Under the pieces are notes generated by a model. The model did not search any database, was not told the DNA's origin, and was given only the letters and a program-made list of their open reading frames with translations. The position numbers were made by a program, and so were the translations under genes. This document shows, piece by piece, positions 40,235 through 49,678 of a DNA stretch of 64,000 nucleotides. The first letter of the stretch is position 1. Each line of letters starts with the position of its first letter. This stretch comes from JANQNX01 sp965601665 (lineage in GTDB: Bacteria > Pseudomonadota > Gammaproteobacteria > Eutrophobiales > Eutrophobiaceae): positions 806,001-870,000 of the forward strand of contig OZ271833.1 of NCBI GenBank assembly GCA_965601665.1. Direction: 5' to 3'.

Positions 40235-41754
40235 CGAGACACGCCACCATTGATTCCCAGGTAAGGTGCGAACAGGTATGCATCATCAAAATGACGCCTG
40301 CCTATGAATGCGGTGGCATGGTGGCCAGGCTGTCGCATGGCGCCTGGCGAAATGACACCCATGGGCCAGAACAGAAAGCGTTCAAGCCGTACACTATCAG
40401 TAATAATGGCATCACCATCATATAGACTTGCATGTCGTTGTCCTGCTGGTAATGAGCGAAGTCTATCCTTGTGTTGTATCGCGACTGTAATAGCATTTTT
40501 CAAAGTGCGATTAGACGTGTATACATTATTTATATAGTGAGTAGTGCTGGCTACCCTTACAAATAATCGCTGATCATCCCCGATTTGAACCGGATCTAAA
40601 ATCAGCAATGGTTCTTCATAACCTGCTTGATTAGTCTTCACCTTCGCATGCTGAGTTGGAAAAACAAGGTGATAGCAACCACAGGTATGAATGCTGTCGT
40701 ACAAAAGTGGACTGCCATCCGGTAACAAGGTGACACGCCATATAATACCATCAAGTTTACCGCCTAAGAGATCAACACTGGATGATTTTGGTCGCGATGG
40801 AAACCAGATCATGTAGTTTAACTGCAACAGTATTTCATCGTCGATTCGTGTGCGAGTAGTATATTGATAGTAAGCTGGTTTGCTTGTATCAACCTCAACA
40901 CCAGCATTTTCATCGAGCCTGATACTGCCTATCAGATCATGTTGATTGACCGTATCAATCTCGAACACGGGTGCATGGGCATTAAATAATGCCTGTAACG
41001 TTTTTTTGCCTGGTTCAGGAATGCCCAGCGGATTGTTCGACATAATGCCTGGTGGTTGTTTACCTGACGCCTCTTCATGTTCTTCCGGGCCTTGATGGTC
41101 ATGATAATGAACGAGCTTGCCTATAATTGGCAGGGCTGAACGTTCTTTAGCATGTGTTGCTCTCGTTTCATCATGCCATTGCAGTATGCCAAGCTTAAAG
41201 ATTGGGCTAACCAGCGGGTAAAGCCCGAGTATTCGCTGCCAGTTACTATAGGCATCAGGTACGCGGTTGTTGGCGAGAAGCCGTTCCCGGTTGTTCTGCC
41301 GGTTAAAACTTGATTCAACCAGTAATTGACTGCACTCATCAAGCGCCACGGAAATACTGTCGTTTCCCAGTTGTGCGACAAGGGGTAGCAGTTCTACAGA
41401 TTTTTCCTTGCCCAGGTTATTCACCTCAAAATGCCAGCCTTGTAGAGCCTGTTGACGTAAATATCCGACCAGTTGGTTAAATTGTTCCGCAGTTTCAATC
41501 TGCTCATTAAAGCTGGTAAGGAAACGATTCGTCCGCAGAAAGGGGAATTGTTTTATTCGTCTGCTGCCCTGATCAGCTACGTTAGTCGCTTGCACCAACC
41601 CATCTAAAGAGTGAATCAATTGTTCACATAACGTTACGCGCGAACCGGGATGCTTGTCTGCCAAAGGATGTGTTGATATCGACGCGCAGCCGGATATGAC
41701 TACTGCCATGCATAACGTAAGTAACACGCCACGATATGTGTTTCTGCAAACCAT
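40231..41754 (-). CDS. Large lipoprotein of unknown function
   Basis: I start at the ATG 41752-41754 (507 residues), because it gives a compact signal with lipobox Ile-Ser-Gly-Cys23. The upstream ATG adds 15 residues before it. The mature protein is soluble, with no repeats. A stretch near 220 is His/Glu-rich (two His and 'GPEEHEEASGK'), and 'IHTCGCYH' lies in the C-terminal half with Cys-Gly-Cys and two His. I do not recognise the family. It is coupled by a 4-bp overlap to the START-like secreted protein, so both may act on the same hydrophobic substrate in the envelope. Confidence 0.65.
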   Translation of the reverse strand: MVCRNTYRGVLLTLCMAVVISGCASISTHPLADKHPGSRVTLCEQLIHSLDGLVQATNVADQGSRRIKQFPFLRTNRFLTSFNEQIETAEQFNQLVGYLRQQALQGWHFEVNNLGKEKSVELLPLVAQLGNDSISVALDECSQLLVESSFNRQNNRERLLANNRVPDAYSNWQRILGLYPLVSPIFKLGILQWHDETRATHAKERSALPIIGKLVHYHDHQGPEEHEEASGKQPPGIMSNNPLGIPEPGKKTLQALFNAHAPVFEIDTVNQHDLIGSIRLDENAGVEVDTSKPAYYQYTTRTRIDDEILLQLNYMIWFPSRPKSSSVDLLGGKLDGIIWRVTLLPDGSPLLYDSIHTCGCYHLVFPTQHAKVKTNQAGYEEPLLILDPVQIGDDQRLFVRVASTTHYINNVYTSNRTLKNAITVAIQHKDRLRSLPAGQRHASLYDGDAIITDSVRLERFLFWPMGVISPGAMRQPGHHATAFIGRRHFDDAYLFAPYLGINGGVSR

Positions 41755-41834
41755 GCAGGTACGGTCCTGTTTAACGCGAGTGCGGAAGATAACTTGCAAG
41801 TTATAGAAAATAGACCGGTCAGCAGGGTCGTGGT

Positions 41835-42167
41835 TCAGGTATCCGTATCTGCCGATGTTGAGTAGACCGGGAAGGGCATAATATTCTCTCCGGGATTGGT
41901 GTCTGTTATTTTACCCGTGCCTTCTTTCTCAACTTCATCAATACGTATGACCGAGTGCATTGGAATATAACTCCTGTTCACACCTTTAAACTCATTTTTT
42001 AGTTTTTCTTCTGCAGGATCAACGACAACAGTGGTGTGTTCATCAAATAGCAGTTTTTCGACCTCGATAAAACCCAACATGCCACTCTGGTGCACATCCC
42101 GGGCATAGATTTCATATATCTTGCCCTGATTATGGAAGACAATTTTATAAATAGTTTCGTTAGTCAT
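41835..42167 (-). CDS. DUF1820 family protein
   Basis: A 110-residue soluble protein opening 'MTNETIYKIVFHNQGKIYEIYARDV' with 'MLGFIEVEKLLFDEHT' and 'YIPMHSVIRIDEVEKEGTGKI'. I recognise this as DUF1820, a small conserved gammaproteobacterial family. No function is known. The strand-rich N-terminus with 'IPMHSVIRIDEV' resembles single-domain beta proteins. It follows the AbgT transporter gene by 50 bp. Confidence 0.85.
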   Translation of the reverse strand: MTNETIYKIVFHNQGKIYEIYARDVHQSGMLGFIEVEKLLFDEHTTVVVDPAEEKLKNEFKGVNRSYIPMHSVIRIDEVEKEGTGKITDTNPGENIMPFPVYSTSADTDT

Positions 42168-42217
42168 AAACCTGAAACAGCAAGTCAGTGTAAAGGCGCG
42201 AATAATAGCATAGCCAA

Positions 42218-43714
42218 CTATGAATTATATACGTAGCGAAGCGGACCTTCGGGACCCAGTGGCACGCCCACCTGTATCCATGCTACCAGTAACAGCAGCC
42301 ATACGATTAAAAAACCAATTGTATAGGGCAGCATTGTCGCCACCACGGTGCCAAGGCCGGAGCCACGGACATATTTTCTCACTTCCATGATGATAATTAT
42401 CATGTATGGGTTCATGGGAGTAATTACGTTACTGACCGAGTCGCCGACTCTATATGCTGCCTGGGTCAATTCCGGGCTGATACCAACCTGCATTAGCATG
42501 GGAACAAATACCGGGGCAAAAAAAGCATATTTTGCAGAAGCAGATCCAACCAGCAGATTGATGAGTACGACCATGATGACAAAACTGGATAGCAGGTAAG
42601 CATCGCCTATTGCCAATGACTGCAAAAAATTACCGCCGGCAATTGCCAGCAGTTTCCCCAGCCCGGAATGATTAAATGCCGCGATAAACTGGGCGGCAAA
42701 AAAAGCCAGCACGATATAAGGCCCCAGTCTTGCCATAACATCACCAAGCATGCTTGCCACATCGCGATCTGTCTTGACTGTGCCGGCCACCAGGCCATAA
42801 ACAAGCCCGGGCACAAAAAAGAAGATAAACAACAGTGGTACTGTTACTTCAATCCAGCGATCAAAACGCTTGCCTGTACCAAATAATGGCCAACCTTCCA
42901 ATGTAGTTGCAATGATGAATAACAATAACAGTACAGCAGAAGTTAAACAGGCCGCCACAAGGGGTTTGTTATTTGATTTAACTGATAAAGTGATTTCGTT
43001 CTCAGTTATGTCCTCTTTTAATTGTACCTGTGCCACGTTTGGTGCAACGAAACGTTCAGTGACAAACCAGCCGGTGACAGTAAGTAAAATGGTTGACGTG
43101 ATCATGAACCACCAGTTACTGGTGACAGCCACCTCGTAGTCACGCTCGATAATCTGCGCGCCAGCCTGTGTAAACCCCGCGAGCAACGGGTCAAGGGCTG
43201 TAATAAAAAAGTTGGCGCTAAACCCCGCAGAAACGCCGGCAAAAGAAACGGCGATACCCAGCAGGGGAGAGCGACCAGCCATCCTGTAGAGGACCGCCGC
43301 AATTGGTACCAGGACCACATAGCCGGCATCCAGGGCAATTGATGACAAAATACCCATCAGCATAGTCGCTGGTGTCAGGTAACGACTCGAAACATGTGTA
43401 ATAACAAAATTGATCAATGCGGGCAGGAAACCGGTTTTTTCAGCCAGCCCGATTCCAAGCATACCAACGAGCACGATGCCCAGGGGTGGAAACGCGATGA
43501 AGTTGGCTACCATTGTCGAAAGTAACCACCAGATGCCGCTTGCCGAAACCAGGTTTGTGGCGTTTATCTGCTGTCCCGCAGGATCTGTCACTGTCCAACC
43601 GGACTGTGCAGCCAGCATGGACACGATAAAAACAATGATCGTGCCGATGACAAACAGCGTCGCCGGATCGGGTAATCGGTTACCGAGTTTTTCAATATCA
43701 TTAAGAAGATTCAT
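42218..43714 (-). CDS. AbgT family transporter
   Basis: A 498-residue membrane protein with about eleven helices. It opens 'IEKLGNRLPDPATLFVIGTI' and has 'PLGIVLVGMLGIGLAEKTG', 'DSVSNVITPMNPYMIIIIM' and 'GSASAKYAFFAPVFVPML', all AbgT hallmarks. The family takes up p-aminobenzoyl-glutamate or exports antimetabolites such as sulfonamides. It overlaps the hydrolase gene upstream by 4 bp (ATGA). The amidohydrolases AbgA/AbgB are not present here. Confidence 0.9.
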   Translation of the reverse strand: MNLLNDIEKLGNRLPDPATLFVIGTIIVFIVSMLAAQSGWTVTDPAGQQINATNLVSASGIWWLLSTMVANFIAFPPLGIVLVGMLGIGLAEKTGFLPALINFVITHVSSRYLTPATMLMGILSSIALDAGYVVLVPIAAVLYRMAGRSPLLGIAVSFAGVSAGFSANFFITALDPLLAGFTQAGAQIIERDYEVAVTSNWWFMITSTILLTVTGWFVTERFVAPNVAQVQLKEDITENEITLSVKSNNKPLVAACLTSAVLLLLFIIATTLEGWPLFGTGKRFDRWIEVTVPLLFIFFFVPGLVYGLVAGTVKTDRDVASMLGDVMARLGPYIVLAFFAAQFIAAFNHSGLGKLLAIAGGNFLQSLAIGDAYLLSSFVIMVVLINLLVGSASAKYAFFAPVFVPMLMQVGISPELTQAAYRVGDSVSNVITPMNPYMIIIIMEVRKYVRGSGLGTVVATMLPYTIGFLIVWLLLLVAWIQVGVPLGPEGPLRYVYNS

Positions 43715-44559
43715 TGTGATTCTAGTGACTGTATAAAAAACTGCAGGCCCCTGGAGTAAACGCCCCCACTTTCCTGGTAACCATAATTATGGTCACCCGA
43801 TATCTCAAGTAACTGCTTTGGTTGTTTAGCTTTTGAATACAGGGCCTCGGCAAATTTAAAAGGGACGATTTCGTCTTCACGACTATGAATAATCAGTAAG
43901 GGTGATTTGATATGTTCAACCCTGTTCAACGTGTCGTACTTTATGTAATTAATATATTTTATTGGCAGGTATGGATAGTAGTGCTGCCCCATATCTGCAA
44001 CAGAAGTGAAAGTAGATTCCAGGATGACTGCCGCTGCGCTGTACCGTTCAGCCAGCCAGGTTGCTACAGCACCGCCTAGCGAACGACCGAAAATAATAAT
44101 CTTATTCTGGTCTACCTGTAATTCATTGATCAGGTACTGCCATGCAGCGTCTGCGTCCAGATATGTGCCTTTTTCATCGGGCTTACCCTCACTATTACCA
44201 TAGCCGCGATAGTCGATAATGAATACTGATAATCCCAGTTGATGAAACACTTTCAGGCTATGTAAGCGATGGGATATATTGCCGGCATTGCCGTGCAGGA
44301 ACAATAAGGCGTATTTCGCATCATTATGAGGCAACCACCATCCGTGCAATGCCAGACCATCACTGGTCTGCAGGTTAACCTCGGTGTAATCAAGATTGAC
44401 ATCGGCTGGCGTCGAAGTTAGCGACTTATAAGGCTGATATATGTAATTCGACTGGAACAGGTATAGTAACAGTGTTAGCAAAAACCACACTGAGACAAAG
44501 ATAAAAAGCAGGGAAGAGAGCATCCTTTTGACTGCCGCTGCCGGTTTAAAACCTGACAT
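43711..44559 (-). CDS. Membrane-anchored alpha/beta hydrolase
   Basis: The 282-residue protein has an N-terminal helix (about 13-36) and then an alpha/beta hydrolase domain. The oxyanion region is 'LFLHGNAGNISHR' (86-98), the nucleophile Ser160 sits in 'FGRSLGGAVA', Asp229 in 'HSREDEIVPF', and His257 in 'SGDHNYGY'. The triad is complete. The domain resembles the BEM46/YfhR/ABHD13 group of peptidases or esterases. It would face the periplasm or cytoplasm depending on topology. It sits between a quinone reductase gene and AbgT, within 4 bp of each. Confidence 0.85.
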   Translation of the reverse strand: MSGFKPAAAVKRMLSSLLFIFVSVWFLLTLLLYLFQSNYIYQPYKSLTSTPADVNLDYTEVNLQTSDGLALHGWWLPHNDAKYALLFLHGNAGNISHRLHSLKVFHQLGLSVFIIDYRGYGNSEGKPDEKGTYLDADAAWQYLINELQVDQNKIIIFGRSLGGAVATWLAERYSAAAVILESTFTSVADMGQHYYPYLPIKYINYIKYDTLNRVEHIKSPLLIIHSREDEIVPFKFAEALYSKAKQPKQLLEISGDHNYGYQESGGVYSRGLQFFIQSLESQ

Positions 44560-44562
44560 CTA

Positions 44563-45570
44563 TTACCGGCGTTGGCTCAACGTGTCTAGCACGACTTTGC
44601 CCATTGTGTGTCCCTGTTCAATCAATTCGTGGGCCTTGGCTGCCTGCGACATTGGTATTATCTCGCTGACATGAATATGTAGACTGTCATTATCAAATAA
44701 TTGGGCACACTTTTCGAGGATGCTGGTTTGATGTTTCTGTGCCGAAATCATGCCGGTGGCCTGCGGTGTTAACATGACTTCAAGGTGAAACCCGAGGTTT
44801 CGCTGCCTTGCGATTGTCCAGTCAAGATCGCTGCCTGGCAACAACAGGCTGACAAGCTGTCCGTAGGTTCTGGTCAGGGAAAACATCAACTGCGTTTCTC
44901 CGCCGCCAATATTATCAAGAGCAACATCAACCCCTTCACCGTTTGTCCAGTCGTTAACTTTATCGATGACACTCTCGCGCTTGTAATTGATGACGTAATC
45001 AGCCCCAAGCTGTCTAACAAATGCGGCTTTTTCATCAGTGCTTACCGTTGTGCAGACTTTTGCACCGGTGTGTTTGGCTAGTTGAATAGCAACATGTCCA
45101 ACGCCACCGGCGCCAGCATTGATAAATATGGTTTGTCCTTCAGAGAGCGAAGCGCGATCAAATAGCGCTTCCCAGGCGGTGAGTAAAACAAGTGGGGCAG
45201 CTGCAGCGTTAAAAAAATCCAGCGTGGCGGGTTTAATGGCCAGGAAACGTTCATCAATGATTGCATATTCAGCATAGTTACCCTGGATACCACTGATGCC
45301 ACCATGAAAGTAGAATACATCATCACCTGTATTTACCCGCGATACATCAGCGCCGACTTCAACAACTTCACCTGCGCCATCACAACCGGGAATTAATGGG
45401 TATTGCTGCACAGGGTAAGCACCCGAACGCAACTTTGTATCAAGCGGGTTTACGCCTGCAGCATGAATTTTTATCTTGACCTGGGTGCCAGCGCCAATTT
45501 CCGGTGTTGCAACTTCAACCGGTTGTAATAATGAAGCAGGGCCTGCGGCATTAATCGGGATGGCTAGCAT
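44563..45570 (-). CDS. Zinc-type NADPH:quinone oxidoreductase (MDR family)
   Basis: I start at the ATG 45568-45570 (335 residues), since the upstream frame overlaps trxB and is foreign to the family. The GroES-like half has 'GVNPLDTKLRSGAYP' and 'PGCDGAGEVVEVGADVS'. The Rossmann half has 'INAGAGGVGHVAIQLAKHTG' (key Gly pattern for NADPH). The Cys ligands for structural zinc are missing, as in QOR proteins. The start lies 1 bp after the trxB stop, so these form an operon of trxB, this gene, the hydrolase and AbgT. Confidence 0.9.
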   Translation of the reverse strand: MLAIPINAAGPASLLQPVEVATPEIGAGTQVKIKIHAAGVNPLDTKLRSGAYPVQQYPLIPGCDGAGEVVEVGADVSRVNTGDDVFYFHGGISGIQGNYAEYAIIDERFLAIKPATLDFFNAAAAPLVLLTAWEALFDRASLSEGQTIFINAGAGGVGHVAIQLAKHTGAKVCTTVSTDEKAAFVRQLGADYVINYKRESVIDKVNDWTNGEGVDVALDNIGGGETQLMFSLTRTYGQLVSLLLPGSDLDWTIARQRNLGFHLEVMLTPQATGMISAQKHQTSILEKCAQLFDNDSLHIHVSEIIPMSQAAKAHELIEQGHTMGKVVLDTLSQRR

Positions 45571-45571
45571 G

Positions 45572-46531
45572 CTAGGCTTTACCCAGGCTATCCAGATAGG
45601 CTTCTGCATCCAGTGCCGCCATACACCCGGTGCCTGCAGAAGTGATCGCCTGGCGATAAACATGGTCTGATACATCACCTGCGGCAAATACTCCGGGCAC
45701 GCTCGTGGCTGTAGCCATACCCTCGATGCCACTGTTCACAATAATATAGCCATTATTCATATCCAGTTGGCCGTCAAATATCTGTGTATTGGGCTGGTGT
45801 CCTATTGCGATAAACACCCCCTTGAGATCGATTTCACGGGTTTCTTCAGAACCGACATTCTTGATGCGCATGCCGGTTACACCGCTGTCGTCACCGAGTA
45901 CTTCATCAAGCACATGGTTCCACTGGATTTCAACATTGCCATTTTCTGCCTTGTCCAGCAGTCGTTGCGACAATATCTTTTCTGCCCGGAACGCATCGCG
46001 CCGGTGAACAACAGTGACCTTGCTGGCAATGTTAGACAGGTACAAGGCTTCTTCAACCGCGGTGTTGCCACCGCCAATGACGGCAACTTCAGCGCCGCGG
46101 TAAAAAAAACCGTCACAGGTAGCACAGGCAGAGACCCCTTTACCCTGGAATGCCTCTTCAGAGGGAAGACCAAGATACTTGGCCGAAGCGCCCGTCGCGA
46201 TGATCAACGCATCACAGGTATAGGTGCCAGCGTCACCAATCAGCTTGTAGGGTTTTTCACCCAGTTCCGCGGTATGAATGTGATCAAAAATGACCTCTGT
46301 TTCAAAGCGCTCTACATGCTGCAACATACGGTTCATTAAATCCGGACCTTGCAGGCCTGCCACATCCCCGGGCCAGTTATCGACGTCGGTGGTGGTGGTA
46401 AGTTGCCCACCTTGCTGTAAGCCGGTTACCAGCACAGGCGCAAGATTGGCCCTGGCGGCATATAATGCCGCAGTGTAACCGGCCGGCCCGGAACCTAGAA
46501 TTAACAGTTTTACGTGTCTAACGTCACTCAT
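45572..46531 (-). CDS. trxB: Thioredoxin-disulfide reductase
   Basis: TrxB passes electrons from NADPH through FAD to thioredoxin. The ATG at 46529-46531 gives 319 residues (E. coli 321). The FAD site is 'ILGSGPAGYTAALYAAR' (11-27), the redox pair Cys136-x2-Cys139 in 'ACATCDGFF', and the NADPH site 'VIGGGNTAVEEALYL' (151-165). It is divergent from ftsK with about 213 bp between, as in the E. coli trxB-ftsK neighbourhood. The spacer shows no feature I can name. Confidence 0.95.
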   Translation of the reverse strand: MSDVRHVKLLILGSGPAGYTAALYAARANLAPVLVTGLQQGGQLTTTTDVDNWPGDVAGLQGPDLMNRMLQHVERFETEVIFDHIHTAELGEKPYKLIGDAGTYTCDALIIATGASAKYLGLPSEEAFQGKGVSACATCDGFFYRGAEVAVIGGGNTAVEEALYLSNIASKVTVVHRRDAFRAEKILSQRLLDKAENGNVEIQWNHVLDEVLGDDSGVTGMRIKNVGSEETREIDLKGVFIAIGHQPNTQIFDGQLDMNNGYIIVNSGIEGMATATSVPGVFAAGDVSDHVYRQAITSAGTGCMAALDAEAYLDSLGKA

Positions 46532-46744
46532 GGGTGTACTCCACAAAATACGGATAAAACGTCCATCGCCGCCATGGTGAAAAGACCTGACCGGGGCAAC
46601 AAAAGTGGGCTATGGTACGTCAAAGCAGTATGATCGGCAAAAACAACCAGGGGGACAATCTCGTCCCGGAAAAGCAAAAAAGTTATTTAATTACTTCCTT
46701 ATTAAACATATAATTACGTAAATTTCCTTGTATGAAACATTAAA

Positions 46745-49054
46745 GTGGGTCAAGCGTCTAGAAAACAGAAACAGGGCCAGCCACTGGCCGATCATGTGTT
46801 GAAAAATATCCGCGAGGTTGTCGTCTTCGCGCTGTTGATCATGGCATTGTATTTATTCATCGCACTGTTCAGCTACCATCCTGACGATCCAGGCTGGTCT
46901 CATTCGGTTAGTGTCGACTCAATACACAACCGGGCCGGACATATTGGCGCATGGATAGCGGACGTTCTGCTGTATATTTTCGGTTATTTTGGCTACATCA
47001 TTCCAATCTTATTGCTGGTTAGTGGTTGGCGGCTGTTCCTTAACCGCAAGGCGAAACAGCCTTTTAACCAGTTAATGTTTTCCCTGCATGGAATAGGCAT
47101 CCTGCTGGGTCTGGTGGGTGGTTGTGCAATCGCATGGATGCATTTTTATGCTGGCGATGCGCTGCCGCACGAGGTACGCGGTGCCGGTGGTATTCTCGGT
47201 GACGCCATTGGCACGATTGCACTTGAGGCCACAGGCAGCACCGGCAGTACGCTGGTATTGCTGGCCATGTTCATGATTGGGCTGACACTTTACACGGGGC
47301 TATCGTGGCTGGCCGTCATCGACAAGACCGGCGCTGTGACGCTGTCAACGGTTGATTATTTTCGGACAGGTTTCTATTCCCTGCAGGAAAGATCACTCGG
47401 GCGTAAAGCACGCAAGGACCGTGAACAAGTTCTGAAAAAAGAGCAGCAACAGGAAGAAACGCGTATGCCGCCCCTGATCGAACCCAGCTTGCCCGAAGTG
47501 AAGCAGGGTATTCGCGCAGTCAAGGAAAAACAGGAAAACCTGTTTGATATGCCTGCTGATAGCGTCTTGCCGCCGTTGAATATCCTTGATGGGCCGTCCC
47601 CTTCGAAAGGGCAGTATTCGCACGAAGCACTGGAGGCAATGTCCAGGCAGGTTGTGCTGAAACTGAAGGATTTTGGCGTCACGGTCGAAGTGGTAACCGT
47701 AAACCAGGGGCCTGTTATCACACGTTTTGAACTGGATCCGGCACCCGGTGTGAAAGGCAGTCAAATCATCAACCTGTCAAAGGATCTGGCGCGTTCGCTG
47801 GCAGTCGTCAGTGTGCGCGTAGTGGATGTAATACCTGGCAAACCCTATATCGGCCTGGAAATACCAAACGAAAACCGTGACCTTGTCACCCTCGGTGAAA
47901 TACTGAATAGCCAGGAATACGAGGCCATTAAATCACCGCTGGTACTGGCGCTTGGCAAGGATATCAGTGGTAAACCCATTGTCACCGATCTGGGTAAAAT
48001 GCCGCACTTGCTTGTCGCGGGGACCACCGGTTCCGGTAAATCGGTTGCATTAAACGCCATGATCCTCAGCCTGCTCTATAAAGCCACGGCGTCAGAAGTA
48101 CGCATGATCATGATTGATCCCAAGATGCTGGAGCTTTCTGTCTATGAGGGTATACCCAATTTGCTTGCCCCGGTAGTCACTGATATGAAAGAGGCGGCCA
48201 ATGCCTTGCGCTGGTGTGTTGCCGAGATGGAACGACGCTACAAGCTAATGGCCGCTCTGGGTGTCAGAAACATCAGCGGTTACAACAAGAAAGTCAGCGA
48301 CGCATTACAAAAAGGAACCCCGATACCAGACCCGCTGTATCAACCAATCAGCGAAGATGACGAGATACCACACCTTGAATCATTGCCTTATATCGTCGTG
48401 ATTATCGATGAGCTGGCCGACATGATGATGACGGTTGGCAAAAAGGTAGAAGAACTCATAGCGAGGTTGGCGCAAAAAGCGCGTGCCGCGGGCATACACC
48501 TGATCCTGGCGACACAAAGGCCTTCTGTCGATGTCATTACCGGGTTAATCAAGGCCAACGTGCCGAGCCGTATTGCCTTCCAGGTGTCGTCAAAAGTGGA
48601 CTCGCGTACAATCCTCGATCAAATGGGCGCCGAAAATCTCCTCGGCCATGGTGACATGCTGTTTCTGCCACCGGGTAGCAGTATTCCGGAACGTGTACAC
48701 GGTGCCTTCGTCTCTGATAACGAGGTGCATAAGGTCGTTGATAATCTCAAGAACCGCGGCGGCGATCCCGATTATAACGACGATATTCTTCGTGGCCCCA
48801 GTGAAGGTGGCGCAGAAGCAATCCCCGGCCTTGATGCGCCAAAAGATGACATGGACCCGCTTTACGATGAAGCAGTACGCATAGTAACGGAAACACGCAA
48901 GGCATCGATTTCATATATACAACGCAGGCTTAAGATTGGTTATAACCGGGCAGCAAGGATCGTGGAAGAAATGGAAGCAAGTGGACTCGTTGGTCCACTC
49001 GAGTCTAATGGCAGCAGGGAGGTGCTCGCTGCGCCACCACCTCCCGCAGACTAG
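46745..49054 (+). CDS. ftsK: DNA translocase FtsK
   Basis: FtsK pumps chromosome DNA through the closing septum and triggers dif recombination. The start is a GTG at 46745, with a weak ribosome site. The 769-residue protein has four N-terminal helices (about 24-195), a short linker and the motor. Walker A is 'GTTGSGKSVALNAM' and Walker B 'VVIIDELADMMM'. The C-terminal gamma winged helix ('SYIQRRLKIGYNRAARIVEE') recognises KOPS. The linker is far shorter than in E. coli (1329 residues), close to the Pseudomonas form. Confidence 0.95.
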   Translation: MGQASRKQKQGQPLADHVLKNIREVVVFALLIMALYLFIALFSYHPDDPGWSHSVSVDSIHNRAGHIGAWIADVLLYIFGYFGYIIPILLLVSGWRLFLNRKAKQPFNQLMFSLHGIGILLGLVGGCAIAWMHFYAGDALPHEVRGAGGILGDAIGTIALEATGSTGSTLVLLAMFMIGLTLYTGLSWLAVIDKTGAVTLSTVDYFRTGFYSLQERSLGRKARKDREQVLKKEQQQEETRMPPLIEPSLPEVKQGIRAVKEKQENLFDMPADSVLPPLNILDGPSPSKGQYSHEALEAMSRQVVLKLKDFGVTVEVVTVNQGPVITRFELDPAPGVKGSQIINLSKDLARSLAVVSVRVVDVIPGKPYIGLEIPNENRDLVTLGEILNSQEYEAIKSPLVLALGKDISGKPIVTDLGKMPHLLVAGTTGSGKSVALNAMILSLLYKATASEVRMIMIDPKMLELSVYEGIPNLLAPVVTDMKEAANALRWCVAEMERRYKLMAALGVRNISGYNKKVSDALQKGTPIPDPLYQPISEDDEIPHLESLPYIVVIIDELADMMMTVGKKVEELIARLAQKARAAGIHLILATQRPSVDVITGLIKANVPSRIAFQVSSKVDSRTILDQMGAENLLGHGDMLFLPPGSSIPERVHGAFVSDNEVHKVVDNLKNRGGDPDYNDDILRGPSEGGAEAIPGLDAPKDDMDPLYDEAVRIVTETRKASISYIQRRLKIGYNRAARIVEEMEASGLVGPLESNGSREVLAAPPPPAD

Positions 49055-49057
49055 GCG

Positions 49058-49678
49058 ATGACGATGCGTTTTCCCCTAGCACTACTGTTTACCATTGTCG
49101 TCAATACGGCCTGCGCGGCGGAAGATGCGCTGACACGGTTTCTGGATGGCCTGGTCAGTTTACAATCAAGTTTTACCCAAACCCTGGTCGATGAGACGGG
49201 ACAGCCACTGGAAACAAGTACCGGCATGTTATATCTGCAACAACCGGGTAAATTCCATTGGGCTTACAAGTCCCCGTATGAACAACAGATTATTTCGGAT
49301 GGCGAATCACTGTGGATATATGATGTTGACCTTGAGCAGATAACCATTCGAGCAATTGATGAAAATATGGAGCAGACACCGGCCGGTATCATTCTTGGTA
49401 AAACTGATATCCATCGGTTCTTCATGCAAAAAAAGTTAGGCGACATCGAGGGTTATACCTGGATAGAACTAAAACCCAGGGATGACGAAACCCAGTACAA
49501 CTACATAAAGCTGGGTTTTAACGAACAAAGCCTTGGCATGATGATCATTGACGATAACCTGGGTCAGACCACGCGCATCGATTTCGAACAGGTTGCAAGA
49601 AACACCGAACTACAGCCGGGTTTATTTACACTGGAATTGCCAGACAGCGTCGACGTGATAGATGAGCGAGAATACTGA
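49058..49678 (+). CDS. lolA: Periplasmic lipoprotein carrier LolA
   Basis: LolA carries lipoproteins from the Lol ABC complex (27.3-29.2 kb) to LolB. The 206-residue precursor has a signal peptide ending near Ala20-Ala21. The mature part has 'LQSSFTQTLVDETG' and 'YLQQPGKFHWAYKSPYEQQIISDG', typical of LolA's open beta-barrel (key Arg replaced here by Lys at 'KFHW'). It starts 3 bp after ftsK and overlaps rarA by 17 bp. Confidence 0.95.
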   Translation: MTMRFPLALLFTIVVNTACAAEDALTRFLDGLVSLQSSFTQTLVDETGQPLETSTGMLYLQQPGKFHWAYKSPYEQQIISDGESLWIYDVDLEQITIRAIDENMEQTPAGIILGKTDIHRFFMQKKLGDIEGYTWIELKPRDDETQYNYIKLGFNEQSLGMMIIDDNLGQTTRIDFEQVARNTELQPGLFTLELPDSVDVIDEREY

